A stretch of 64,000 bases of DNA from Cyanobium sp. Aljojuca 7A6. GTDB taxonomy: Bacteria > Cyanobacteriota > Cyanobacteriia > PCC-6307 > Cyanobiaceae. Position numbers and translations under genes: made by a program. Location of the stretch: the NCBI RefSeq assembly GCF_024346455.1, contig NZ_JAGQCY010000003.1, positions 186,001-250,000 of the forward strand, given 5' to 3'. A model generated the notes under the pieces. The model searched no databases. It saw only the letters and a list, made by a program, of their open reading frames with translations, and was not told where the DNA came from. Positions 1-8,434 of this stretch are shown here, one piece after another; position 1 is the stretch's first letter; each line of letters begins with the position of its first letter.

Positions 1-326
1 CCAGGGCTGTCGCTGCCGCTCCGCAACGGCAGCGCCGTGCCCATCGCCATGGCGGCGGGAATGCGGTGCTCGGCCGTTGGGTTGGCCGCCTTGCCGGGCG
101 CCTGCAACTGCAGCTCCAGCTGGCGGCTGGTGCTGTTCATCGAAGGACGTCCGCCCATCATCATCCGCATGATGTCGGCGCCGCCCATGGCCGGCGCCGA
201 CATCCCCGAACTGGTCACGGCCTCGATGGAATAGGTGGCCGCCAGGGACGGCAGGGCCAGGCCGGTGCTGAGCAGAACCACCAGGGGCCCCAACGCCTTC
301 CGGATCCTCCGCTGAGCTGCACCCAT
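1..326 (-). CDS. Secreted protein of unknown function, C-terminus outside the window
   Basis: The reading frame starts with ATG at 326 and runs off the left edge, so about 108 residues are visible. The N-terminus has arginines and lysine (RRIRK), a hydrophobic stretch (LVVLLSTGLALPSLA) and a likely cleavage site after residue 29-30, so export is expected. The mature part begins YSIEAVTSSG, continues with a Met-rich patch (IMRMMMGG), and holds a segment typical of an extended beta strand (RQLELQLQAPGK). I do not recognise a family. It is divergent from the cupin gene at 381, with a short shared intergenic region. Confidence 0.6.
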   Translation of the reverse strand, partial: MGAAQRRIRKALGPLVVLLSTGLALPSLAATYSIEAVTSSGMSAPAMGGADIMRMMMGGRPSMNSTSRQLELQLQAPGKAANPTAEHRIPAAMAMGTALPLRSGSDSP

Positions 327-380
327 GCCGCCGCCGCCCCTATGGCCATTCAATCTATGGGCAGTTGCTGATGGCTGCCC

Positions 381-911
381 GTGCCCCCGCTGGAGTCCGC
401 CGCCCCCTCCCCCCTGCAGCGCATCGATCAGGCGCTGGTCGACACCGTGGCGGCCGGCGCTGCCAGATCACCGCGCCGGCGCCTGAACCACAACTTCCAT
501 GCCCCCGCCGATCGGGTGCAGCGCTTCCTCAATGTCCTGCAGATCGGCACCTATGTGCGGCCCCACCGCCACCGGCGCGAAACCCCCGGGGCCGGTTTCG
601 AGTGCTTCCTGGTGCTGCAGGGGGAGGTGGGGCTGCTGCTGCTTGATGGCGGCGGTCGGGTGCTGGGGTGTGAACGGATCAGCGCCGGCGGGCCCCTGTT
701 CGGGATTGAGCTGGCCGAAGGGGTGATCCACACCCTGGTGGCCCTGAGCGCCGATGCGGTGCTCATGGAGATCAAGCAGGGGCCCTACGAGCCATCCGCC
801 GACAAGGACTTCCTGGCTGGTTTCCCCCTGGAGGGCAGTGAGGCCGCGGCGGCCCAGGAGAGGGCCTGGCGGGCCCTGTTCGACGACGACCACGAGGTTG
901 GCGGCCCCTGA
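381..911 (+). CDS. WbuC-like cupin-fold metalloprotein
   Basis: The 176-residue product looks like the WbuC family: an RRRLNHNFH segment (residues 32-40), then QRFLN and TYVRPHRH, which match the family's conserved block. His62, His64, Glu67 and His118 (GVIHTL) are the likely metal ligands of the cupin barrel, which spans roughly residues 45-130. WbuC genes are often found with O-antigen genes, but the reaction is not established and no such genes adjoin here. The start is GTG at 381. The protein looks cytoplasmic, with no signal peptide. Confidence 0.7.
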   Translation: MPPLESAAPSPLQRIDQALVDTVAAGAARSPRRRLNHNFHAPADRVQRFLNVLQIGTYVRPHRHRRETPGAGFECFLVLQGEVGLLLLDGGGRVLGCERISAGGPLFGIELAEGVIHTLVALSADAVLMEIKQGPYEPSADKDFLAGFPLEGSEAAAAQERAWRALFDDDHEVGGP

Positions 912-930
912 AGAGCCCCGGGTGAGGCGT

Positions 931-1503
931 TCAGGCCAGCTCAGCGCGGCGGCAGAAGCTGCAGTGGCCCCAGCGGGCCATCTCCCCGGCCGGCGCCGGC
1001 CGACCGCAGGCCGGGCAGTCCGCCATGCCGTGAACATCGCAGCGGCTCGGATGGACGGCCCACACCTCCGCCTCGCTCTGGCCGCCCGGGGTGGTGGGGG
1101 CAGGGTGGTGCTGTTGCACCCGCACGTCCCGCACGGCAAAGCCGGCGGCCCGCAGCGAACCCAGCAGCTGGTGGCGGTTGTACTGCAGGGCCTGCAGCCA
1201 GGGTCCCGGCGCGGCGCCCACCGTCAGCAGGCCCCCCTGCAGCTGCAGAGGGCGGCAATGGGGGGCCAGCTGGGGGCCGGCGATGCGGGGCCAGTCCCGC
1301 CATAGTCCCGCCAGGTGGCCGTCGCGGCGCCAGTCCTGCTGGAGGCTGTCGAGGCAGCTCCCCAGGGCACTGGCCGGCGGCCGGGGAGGCGGCATCAGCA
1401 AGGAAATGTTCCCCACCCGGCGCGTCTGCACCGCCTCGCTGATCCAGCGACGGGAGCCGCCGCTGTCGGCTTGGCGGCGCTGGCGGGAACGGGACGGCTC
1501 CAT
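931..1503 (-). CDS. DciA-like (DUF721) protein with C-terminal zinc ribbon
   Basis: Residues about 45-130 show the DUF721 pattern: a helix with QDWRRDGHLAGLWRDWPRIAGPQLA, then LQGGLLTVGAAPGPWLQALQ, then a basic helix. The family includes DciA, which helps load the replicative helicase in bacteria lacking DnaC/DnaI. After a Pro/His-rich linker come Cys163-x2-Cys166 and Cys181-x2-Cys184, which would form a zinc ribbon. The long start at 1503 is ATG. Met37 (at 1395) is an alternative closer to the domain edge. The role is inferred from the family. It lies between a cupin and Vipp1, with no replication neighbours. Confidence 0.7.
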   Translation of the reverse strand: MEPSRSRQRRQADSGGSRRWISEAVQTRRVGNISLLMPPPRPPASALGSCLDSLQQDWRRDGHLAGLWRDWPRIAGPQLAPHCRPLQLQGGLLTVGAAPGPWLQALQYNRHQLLGSLRAAGFAVRDVRVQQHHPAPTTPGGQSEAEVWAVHPSRCDVHGMADCPACGRPAPAGEMARWGHCSFCRRAELA

Positions 1504-1598
1504 GGGCCCACGCTAGGGGTGCGGCAATCCGCTGACCGTTGCAGGGGTGCGCCCGGCCAGTTCTGGCTACTGTCAGTTTCTGCAATAGCCCCGCCTCC

Positions 1599-2372
1599 AT
1601 GGGTTTTTTCGATCGGCTGAGCCGCCTTCTGCGCGCCAACCTCAATGACCTGGTGAGCAAGGCCGAGGATCCGGCCAAGATCCTGGATCAGTCCGTGGCG
1701 GACATGCAGTCCGATCTGGTCAAGCTGCGCCAGGCCGTGGCCACCGCCATCGCCAGCCAGAAGCGGCTCCAGAATCAGGCTGAGCAGGCCGAGGCCCAGA
1801 GCCGCACCTGGTACGAGCGCGCCGAACTGGCCCTCAAAAAGGGTGAGGAGGATCTCGCCCGCGAGTCCCTCTCGCGCCGCAAGACCTACACCGACACCGC
1901 CGCCGCCCTCAACGCCCAGCTCAACGGCCAGGCCGGGCAGGTCGACACCCTCAAGCGCAGCCTCACCGCCCTTGAGGGCAAGATCGCCGAGGCCAAGACC
2001 AAGAAGGACATGCTCAAGGCCCGTGCCCAGGCGGCCCAGGCCCAGGAGCAGCTCCAGAACGCCGTGGGCAGCCTGAACACCAACAGTTCGATGGCCGCCT
2101 TCGACCAGATGGAGGAGAAGGTGCTGAACATGGAAGCCCGCAGCCAGGCCGCCGCCGAGCTGGCCGGGGCCGATCTGGAAAGCCAGTTCGCGGCCCTCGA
2201 GGGCAGCAACGTCGACGAAGAACTGGCGGCTCTCAAAAACCGGCTCGAAGGTGGCAAGACCCCCATCTCCCTTCCCATGGAGGGCGGACCGGCCCCCCAG
2301 CTGGAGCCGGTGAAGGTGGCTGAGGTGAACGCCGAGCTCGAGGAACTGCGCCAGTCCATCGACAAGCTCTGA
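1599..2372 (+). CDS. vipp1: Vipp1/IM30 (PspA family) thylakoid membrane-shaping protein
   Basis: The product begins MGFFDRLSRLLRANLND, the classic PspA/IM30 amphipathic N-terminal helix, so ATG 1599 is chosen over in-frame starts 60 bases upstream. Of 257 residues nearly all predict as long charged coiled-coil helices rich in Ala, Gln, Lys and Glu. A final helix (about residues 235-257, VAEVNAELEELRQSIDKL) separated by a Pro-rich linker is the extension that distinguishes Vipp1 from PspA. Vipp1 polymerises into rings or rods on membranes and is needed for thylakoid biogenesis and repair. Confidence 0.9.
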   Translation: MGFFDRLSRLLRANLNDLVSKAEDPAKILDQSVADMQSDLVKLRQAVATAIASQKRLQNQAEQAEAQSRTWYERAELALKKGEEDLARESLSRRKTYTDTAAALNAQLNGQAGQVDTLKRSLTALEGKIAEAKTKKDMLKARAQAAQAQEQLQNAVGSLNTNSSMAAFDQMEEKVLNMEARSQAAAELAGADLESQFAALEGSNVDEELAALKNRLEGGKTPISLPMEGGPAPQLEPVKVAEVNAELEELRQSIDKL

Positions 2373-2407
2373 ATTCATACAATCGGGGCACCGCTGTTCC
2401 GAACGCC

Positions 2408-2758
2408 GTGCCCGCCGACGTCGACTCCCCCGTCCTCGCCCTCACCGACGCCAACTTTCAGGCTTCGGTTCTTGAGGCTCCGGGCCCGGTGCTGGTCGAC
2501 GTCTGGGCGGCCTGGTGCGGCCCCTGCCGGCTGATGGCCCCCCTGATGACCTGGGCCGCCACGGCCTATGCCGAGACCCCCGGGGGTGCTCTGACCGTCG
2601 GCAAGCTGGAGGCCGATCCCAACCCCGTCAGCCGGGACAGCCTGAAGGTGCAAGGTCTGCCCACCTTGATCCTGTTCCGGGCTGGCCTGGAAGTGGCCCG
2701 CCATGAAGGTGCCATGGCCCAGTCCCAGCTCAAGGCCTTCCTTGATGCCCATCTCTGA
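2408..2758 (+). CDS. Thioredoxin-family protein
   Basis: The 116-residue protein has the redox motif WCGPC (Cys37 and Cys40) after strand VLVDVWAAW, and the conserved cis-proline at Pro85 (GLPTLILF). It is the length of a single thioredoxin domain and has no signal peptide, so it should act in the cytoplasm. The start is GTG 2408. Its end overlaps the aminotransferase start by 14 bases, which suggests translational coupling. It is somewhat divergent from typical TrxA (the helix after the active site reads RLMAPLMTW), so a specialised thioredoxin is possible. Confidence 0.85.
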   Translation: MPADVDSPVLALTDANFQASVLEAPGPVLVDVWAAWCGPCRLMAPLMTWAATAYAETPGGALTVGKLEADPNPVSRDSLKVQGLPTLILFRAGLEVARHEGAMAQSQLKAFLDAHL

Positions 2759-3956
2759 GCGCCTGTCGCGGCTCGGCAGCGGCGTCTTCGCTCGCAACGA
2801 CCAGCGCAAGGCCGCCTACACCGCCAGAACTGGCCACGCGTGCGCCATTGACGGCGCTCCCCTGCCGCCGCTGCTGGATCTCTCCCTCGGCTCCACCGAC
2901 CTGCAGCCGCCTGCGGTGGCCCTCGACGCCATCGCCGCGGGTCTGGGCCGGCCCGAGAGTGCTTCGTACTGCCTCCACGCCGCCACCCTGCCCTTCCGTG
3001 AAGCGGTGGCGGCGTGGGCGCGGCGGCGATTCGACGTGGCGGTGGATCCGGAAACGGAGGTGCTGTTGCTGGTGGGTTCCCAGGAGGGCACGGCCCATCT
3101 GCCGCTGGCGGTGCTCAACCCCGGCGATCCGGCCCTGCTGCTCGACCCCTACTACCCCTCCCACATGGGGGGCCTGCATCTGGCCAGCGCCGATCCGGTG
3201 TTGCTGCCCCTCGACGCCGGGGCCGGCTGGCGTCCGGATTTTGACCGACTGGCCCCCAGCCAGTGGCAGGCCCTCAAGCTGATGGTGCTGGGCTTTCCCC
3301 ACAACCCCACGGCCACCACTGGCGAGCAGGCCTGGCTGGATGCGGCGGTGGAGCGGGCCCTGCGCCACGACGTGGTGCTCGCCCATGACAACCCCTACGT
3401 GGATCTGGCCCTGGACGGTGAGGCCCCTGCCCTGCTGCGCCATCCCGCCTGGCGGCGCTGCGGCATCGAGTTCTTCTCCTTCTCCAAGAGCTGGTGTCTG
3501 GGGGGGTACCGGCTGGCCTTCGCCATCGGCGCCGAGGACTTGATCAGCGCCTTACGCCAGCTCAAGGGGGTGGTGGATTTCAACCAGTCCCTGGCCCTGC
3601 AGGCCGGGGCCATCGCCGCCTTGGAGCTGGCCCCCCACTGGCCGCAGCAGTTGCGCGTGGTCTACCGGGAGCGCCGTGATCGCATGGCCTCTGCCCTCGA
3701 GGCCCAGGGCTGGCCCGTGCGGCTGCCCTCAATGGCCCTCTACCTGTGGCTGCAGATCCCTGAGCCGGCGCGGGCTCGGGGTCTGGATTCGGAGCGTTTC
3801 TGCGCCGCCCTGCTGGAGGGCACTGGCGTCTGCCTCACCCCCGGCAACGGCTTCGGCCCCGGCGGCGAGGGCTGGCAGCGGTTGGCCCTGGTGCACCCGG
3901 CCGCGGAACTGGAGGCGGGGGCGGCCCGCATCGGCGACTGGCTGCGGCGGTTTTGA
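2745..3956 (+). CDS. Class I/II (fold type I) PLP-dependent aminotransferase
   Basis: The 403-residue protein has the fold-type-I landmarks: HNPTATT (Asn187), AHDNPYVDL (Asp215, Tyr218), and the PLP Schiff-base lysine at Lys248 in SFSKSWCLGGYR. The closest types are the LL-diaminopimelate, succinyldiaminopimelate or aspartate aminotransferases, but the substrate cannot be decided from sequence alone. ATG 2745 was chosen because it yields the expected N-terminus and a 14-base overlap with the thioredoxin. Its stop overlaps the TTG start of the biotin ligase by four bases. Confidence 0.8.
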   Translation: MPISERLSRLGSGVFARNDQRKAAYTARTGHACAIDGAPLPPLLDLSLGSTDLQPPAVALDAIAAGLGRPESASYCLHAATLPFREAVAAWARRRFDVAVDPETEVLLLVGSQEGTAHLPLAVLNPGDPALLLDPYYPSHMGGLHLASADPVLLPLDAGAGWRPDFDRLAPSQWQALKLMVLGFPHNPTATTGEQAWLDAAVERALRHDVVLAHDNPYVDLALDGEAPALLRHPAWRRCGIEFFSFSKSWCLGGYRLAFAIGAEDLISALRQLKGVVDFNQSLALQAGAIAALELAPHWPQQLRVVYRERRDRMASALEAQGWPVRLPSMALYLWLQIPEPARARGLDSERFCAALLEGTGVCLTPGNGFGPGGEGWQRLALVHPAAELEAGAARIGDWLRRF

Positions 3957-4744
3957 TCGGCGCGATCGGGGCCCAGCGACGAGCGACACCAAACGCCCTG
4001 ACGCCTCCCCTGCACTGGCGGCTGCGGGCCCTGCCGGTGTGCGCCAGCACCGAGACGCAGCTCGATCGCTGGCTGGCCGATGACCCGCGTCTTGCGGGCG
4101 ACGGGCCGCTGCGGGCCCCCCGGGCCGTGATCGCCCGCCGCCAGCGCTTCGGCCGCGGCCAGCAGGGCCGCCCCTGGTGCTCCCCGAGCGGGGGGGTCTG
4201 GCTGAGTGCGGCCCTGCCCTGGCCCGCCGCTGCCGAGCTGGCCGCCGCCCCCGGCCTGGCGGCGGCGGTCGGACTGTGCCTGCGGCTGGAGTCCCGGGGG
4301 CTGGCGGTGCGGATCAAATGGCCGAACGATCTGCTGCTGGTTGCCGCCGATGGGGCCACACCGCTGAAGTTGGCGGGCCTGCTGCCCCGGCTGCGGCTAC
4401 GGGGGGGCGCCTGCCGCTGGGCCCGCGTGGGTGTCGGGCTCAATGCCGCCAACCGGGTGCCAGCCGGTGCGGTGGCCGTGGCGACGACGTTGCTGGGCCC
4501 CCGGCGCGCCGATCCGTTGCTCTGGTGTGGGGAGGTGCTGGCGGCCCTGGAGTGGGCCATGGCCTGGGCCGGGGAGCCCGAGGAGGTGCGCCGGCAGGCG
4601 GAGCGGCGTCTGCTGCTGCCTGCTGGGCCCATCCACCTCAACGGGGAAGACTGGTGTCCCATCGGGCTGACGGCCGATGGGGGTCTGCGGCTGGTTCACG
4701 GCCCACGGGAGCAGGTGCTGCAACGCACGTTCGGTGCCGGTTGA
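3953..4744 (+). CDS. birA: Biotin--[acetyl-CoA carboxylase] ligase
   Basis: The signature is RRQRFGRGQQGRPW (residues 62-75; the family's GRGRxGRxW loop that holds biotinyl-AMP), followed by KWPNDL (Lys122) and a GVGLN segment. There is no N-terminal helix-turn-helix, so it is a monofunctional ligase that biotinylates the carrier protein of acetyl-CoA carboxylase and does not repress bio genes. The start is TTG 3953 inside the stop of the aminotransferase, indicating coupled translation. At 263 residues it is normal for the class. Confidence 0.85.
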   Translation: MIGAIGAQRRATPNALTPPLHWRLRALPVCASTETQLDRWLADDPRLAGDGPLRAPRAVIARRQRFGRGQQGRPWCSPSGGVWLSAALPWPAAAELAAAPGLAAAVGLCLRLESRGLAVRIKWPNDLLLVAADGATPLKLAGLLPRLRLRGGACRWARVGVGLNAANRVPAGAVAVATTLLGPRRADPLLWCGEVLAALEWAMAWAGEPEEVRRQAERRLLLPAGPIHLNGEDWCPIGLTADGGLRLVHGPREQVLQRTFGAG

Positions 4745-4780
4745 GCACCCCCCTTACAGTGTGTTTCGCCTTTCCCTGAT

Positions 4781-5992
4781 ATGGCCCCCCAGCCCCTCAC
4801 CGTTCTGACGGCCCTCACGGCCGGGGCCACCGCCTCGTGGCTGGCGATGCCCCTGGTGCTGGCCCAGGCCGTTCCCGGCGTGGAGGTGACGGAAACGCCG
4901 TCCACGGCGCCGGTGCTGCGCCCTTCGGTGAGGCTCTCCGCGCCCGTCACGCGCCCCGAGTTTCAGGCGCCTGTGCAACCCCTGGCGCCTCCGCCACCGG
5001 TCAGCGGTGAGGCCCCTCCGGCGATGCTGCGTCCTGGAACGGCCGAGCGCCGTCCCGAACCGGTCCGCCGCTTTGATGCCTCCCTCGATGCCCTGGTGCG
5101 GGAAGGGGTTGTGACCCCTGGCGAGCGGGTCCGGGTGCGCGGCTCCCTGCTCTCGCCCCAGCAGGCGGCCTCCCGCAGCCAGGCCTGCCGTGCCGGGGCC
5201 CTCTCAGTACAGGAATGCAATACCGGTGTGATCATCATCGGCCGCGGCCGCAAGGATGGCCTCGCGGACGGACTGGGCGAGGGGGATCTGGCGGCCGGGG
5301 GCCGCGGCATCGGCTTCGGCGGTTTCGGACCTGATGCCTCCCCCCTGCCGCCGATCACCGTTCCCGTCAGCGCCCTGCTCACCGGAGCCGGCGGCAGCTT
5401 CCGGCTCACCGACGTGTTTCGCGTCACCCCCCGGCCCGCCCCGATCGGTGGCAACGGCAACCTGCGCCTGCTTTTCCCCCTGATCGGCTCCGCGGTCACC
5501 ACGAGCGACTTCGGCTGGCGCCTGCATCCGATCATCGGCAGCTGGCTGATGCATGCGGGCCGCGATCTGGCGGCCCCGGAGGGTACGCCGGTGGTGGCAG
5601 CCCTCTCCGGACGCGTCGTCAGCAGCGGTCTGGCGGGCGGCTACGGCCTGGCGGTGGAGATTGAGCACGACCGCCCCCGTCGCCGCACCCTCTATGGCCA
5701 CCTCTCCGAGCTCTATGTCAAGGACGGGGAGATGGTGCGTCAGGGCGAAGTGATCGGCCGCGTCGGCAGCACGGGCCTGAGCACTGGCCCCCACCTGCAT
5801 TTCGAGCTGCGCCTGCCCCAGGATGGCGGCTGGGTCGCCACCAATCCCGGCGATTTCGACCCCGGCGGCAGCCTGTTCGCCGGCATGGCCGGTCCGGATG
5901 GCCGTGGGTCCACCGATGCGGTGGCCCTGCTGATGGGCCAGCTCATCGCCACCCTGGAGCGTCCCCGTTTCCCCCTGTCCTCACCTGGCTGA
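4781..5992 (+). CDS. Secreted M23/LytM-type peptidase
   Basis: The N-terminus has a hydrophobic export segment (about residues 5-30, ending VLAQA). A Pro-rich region (35-95) and a less conserved middle follow. The C-terminal LytM domain (about 230-360) carries the zinc ligands His258 and Asp262 in HAGRD and His338/His340 in GPHLHFEL, so all key residues are present. Enzymes of this family cut peptidoglycan peptide crosslinks, and the product should act in the periplasm. The gene ends 14 bases before the convergent ABC ATPase gene, with no obvious terminator between them. Confidence 0.85.
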   Translation: MAPQPLTVLTALTAGATASWLAMPLVLAQAVPGVEVTETPSTAPVLRPSVRLSAPVTRPEFQAPVQPLAPPPPVSGEAPPAMLRPGTAERRPEPVRRFDASLDALVREGVVTPGERVRVRGSLLSPQQAASRSQACRAGALSVQECNTGVIIIGRGRKDGLADGLGEGDLAAGGRGIGFGGFGPDASPLPPITVPVSALLTGAGGSFRLTDVFRVTPRPAPIGGNGNLRLLFPLIGSAVTTSDFGWRLHPIIGSWLMHAGRDLAAPEGTPVVAALSGRVVSSGLAGGYGLAVEIEHDRPRRRTLYGHLSELYVKDGEMVRQGEVIGRVGSTGLSTGPHLHFELRLPQDGGWVATNPGDFDPGGSLFAGMAGPDGRGSTDAVALLMGQLIATLERPRFPLSSPG

Positions 5993-6006
5993 GTCGGGAG
6001 TGCGGG

Positions 6007-6690
6007 TCAGGCGCTGATGCGTCCGTCGCGGAAGTGCACGACCCGATCGGCCCTGGCGCCCACCTCGTTTTCGTGGGTGACGATCAGGATCGTGATCCCC
6101 TGGGCATTGAGATCACCGAACAGGCTCAGCACCTCCTCGGTGGTGTGGGAGTCGAGGGCTCCGGTGGGCTCGTCGGCCAGCAGCATGGCCGGATCGTTGA
6201 TGATCGCCCGGGCCAACGCCACCCGCTGCTGCTGGCCGCCGGAGAGCTGGTTGGGCTTGTTCTCCAGCCGGTTGGAAAGGCCGACACGATCGAGGGCCGC
6301 CAGGGCCCGCCGGCGCCGCTCCTCCTTGGGGATGCGGGCATAGATCATCGGCAGCATCACGTTGTCGATGGCACTCAGCTGGGGCAGCAGATGGAACTGC
6401 TGGAACACGAAACCCAGCTGCTGGTTGCGCAGGTCGGCCAGCGCATCGTCGTCGAGGCTGTCGACATCGGTGCCGTTCAGCCGGTAGCTGCCGGAACTCG
6501 GCCGGTCCAGGCAGCCGAGGATGTTCATGGCCGTGCTCTTGCCGGATCCGCTGGCCCCCATCACCGCCAGGTAGTCGCCCTGCTGCACGATCAGCGAAAG
6601 GTCGTCGAGGGCACGAACCTCTGTGTCGCCACTGCCGTAAACCTTGGAGACGTGCGCCAGCTCGGCCACCGGGGGCTTGGGGAGATCCAT
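6007..6690 (-). CDS. MacB/LolD-type ABC transporter ATP-binding protein
   Basis: The 227-residue protein has Walker A (MGASGSGKST, about residues 44-53), a Q-loop region (FVFQQFHLL), signature LSGGQQQR and Walker B MLLADEPTG. This form (long LSGGQQQRVALARAI, GALDS) belongs to the MacB/LolD/DevA group that works with FtsX-type permeases. No permease or adaptor lies beside it. It follows ndhB by 18 bases and may be co-transcribed with it. An HlyD-like adaptor occurs at 51.8-53.0 kb, but pairing the two is only a guess. Confidence 0.85.
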   Translation of the reverse strand: MDLPKPPVAELAHVSKVYGSGDTEVRALDDLSLIVQQGDYLAVMGASGSGKSTAMNILGCLDRPSSGSYRLNGTDVDSLDDDALADLRNQQLGFVFQQFHLLPQLSAIDNVMLPMIYARIPKEERRRRALAALDRVGLSNRLENKPNQLSGGQQQRVALARAIINDPAMLLADEPTGALDSHTTEEVLSLFGDLNAQGITILIVTHENEVGARADRVVHFRDGRISA

Positions 6691-6708
6691 GGCCGAAAGG
6701 CTAGGAAG

Positions 6709-8334
6709 TCAGCCCAGCGGGGCGATGGCCGCCGCGGCGATGGCCTGCTGCAGGATTGGGGTGCCGGCCACGGTGGAGCTGGCCCAGTCGAACAGCGGGC
6801 TGGAGAGGACGCCACCCACGGCGGTGATCACCACGCAGCCCACGAGGGCGGCGCGCAGGGGCTGCATGCCGGCCACATTCCAGGTGATGGCGGGGTAAGC
6901 CTTGACCACATCGGAGGCCTCCTGGGGTTCTTTCACCACCATCATCTTGATCACCGAGATGTAGTAATAGATCGACACCACGGAGGTGACCAGACCCACC
7001 ACCACCAGCAGGTATTGGTGGTCGGCCCAGCCGGCGAAGAAGAGGTAGATCTTGCCGAAGAAGCCCAGCATCGGTGGGATGCCGCCAAGGGAGAGCAGGC
7101 AAAGACTCAGGCCCAGGGTGATGAGGGGATCCTTCTGATAAAGACCGGCGTAGTCGGCGATGCGGTCGCTGCCGGTGCGCAGGGAAAACAGGATGATGCA
7201 GGCGAAGGCGCCCAGGTTCATGAACAGATAGGCCGCCATGTAGAGCACCATCGCCGAGAAGCCGTCCTCGGTGCCGCACACCAGGCCGATCATCACGAAA
7301 CCGGCCTGGCCGATGGAGCTGTAGGCCAGCATCCGTTTCATCGAAGTCTGGGCCAGGGCCACCACGTTGCCCAGCACCATGCTCAGCACCGCCAGCACGG
7401 TGAACAGGAACTTCCACTGGGCATCGAAGCTCTCGAAACAGCCCACCAGCAGTCGCACCGCCAGGGCGAAACCGGCGGCCTTGGAGCCAACCGACAGAAA
7501 GGCGACCACCGGCGTGGGGGAACCCTCATAGACATCGGGGGTCCACTGGTGGAAAGGAACCGCGGCGATCTTGAAGGCCACGGTGGCCAGCACGAACACC
7601 AGGGCCAGGGCCGTGATCGGCGAGGCACTGGTCTGCAGCGCCAAACCGATGGTCGCCAGGCTGGTGGCACCGCCGCTGAGGCCGTAAAGGAGCGAGGCGC
7701 CGTAGAGGAACACCGCCGCGGCGGCCGATCCCACCAGCAGATACTTCAGGGCCGCCTCGGAACTGCGGGCATCCCGCTTCATGTACCCCGCGAGCAGATA
7801 GCTGGCGACCGAGAGGGTTTCCAGGGAAATGAAGATGCTCACCAGGTCGGTGGAGCCGCACAGGAACATGGCCCCGAGGGTCGCGGCCAGCAGGATCGCG
7901 GCGTATTCGCCCATCGGTGTGCCGCTGCGCTCCACGTACCGCCAGCTCAGCAGAAGGGAGATCAAGGTGGAGGCGGCCACCACCGCCCGGAAGGCGATGG
8001 CCAGGTTGTCGGCCAGGAAGGATCCGAGGAAGGAGGGCTCCAGGGGGCTGTTCCACTGCAGCGCCAGCAGCACCAGGGAGGCTCCCAGGCCGCCGTAGCA
8101 AATGGGCGGCACCCAGCGGCTGGCCGCCTTCTCCCCAGCCAGGTCAACCACCAGGCAGACCACCAGTGTCAGAAGGACGGCCACTTCCGGAGCGATCGCC
8201 CCGGCGTTCAGCTGCAGGGCCAGGCCGCCGGTGCCAAGACCTGAGGCAATGGCTTCCGCGGCGGAAGCGGCCGTGGTGACGGCGCTCGCTGCTGCCAGAA
8301 ACAGGACTGACACAGGGATCGGGGAGGCACGCAA
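6709..8334 (-). CDS. ndhB: NAD(P)H-quinone oxidoreductase subunit 2 (NdhB)
   Basis: This is an antiporter-like membrane subunit of NDH-1, with about 14 membrane segments. Recognisable stretches include LNAGAIAPE near the N-terminus, [27 protein letters not shown] (the central Lys helix), [14 protein letters not shown] and [15 protein letters not shown]-1 feeds electrons into plastoquinone for respiration and cyclic electron flow in the thylakoid. The frame is open to TTG 8334. The GTG at codon 8 is another possible start, because homologs usually begin only a few residues before LQLNAG. The gene is divergent from topA. Confidence 0.93.
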   Translation of the reverse strand: MRASPIPVSVLFLAAASAVTTAASAAEAIASGLGTGGLALQLNAGAIAPEVAVLLTLVVCLVVDLAGEKAASRWVPPICYGGLGASLVLLALQWNSPLEPSFLGSFLADNLAIAFRAVVAASTLISLLLSWRYVERSGTPMGEYAAILLAATLGAMFLCGSTDLVSIFISLETLSVASYLLAGYMKRDARSSEAALKYLLVGSAAAAVFLYGASLLYGLSGGATSLATIGLALQTSASPITALALVFVLATVAFKIAAVPFHQWTPDVYEGSPTPVVAFLSVGSKAAGFALAVRLLVGCFESFDAQWKFLFTVLAVLSMVLGNVVALAQTSMKRMLAYSSIGQAGFVMIGLVCGTEDGFSAMVLYMAAYLFMNLGAFACIILFSLRTGSDRIADYAGLYQKDPLITLGLSLCLLSLGGIPPMLGFFGKIYLFFAGWADHQYLLVVVGLVTSVVSIYYYISVIKMMVVKEPQEASDVVKAYPAITWNVAGMQPLRAALVGCVVITAVGGVLSSPLFDWASSTVAGTPILQQAIAAAAIAPLG

Positions 8335-8434
8335 TGTGGCGGACTGTAGCCGCCATCTGGGGGGTCAGTCTGGTGCCCCGATACCCGCTGGGTCCGCCGA
8401 TGCGATAAAGAAGGAAGCGGTATCGCGCCTTCCC

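Noticed and set aside
6034-8244. An open frame of about 736 codons on the plus strand opposite the ABC ATPase and ndhB
   Set aside because: It has low-complexity His/Gly/Gln composition, spans two genes and their gap, and shows no domains. It is a strand shadow.
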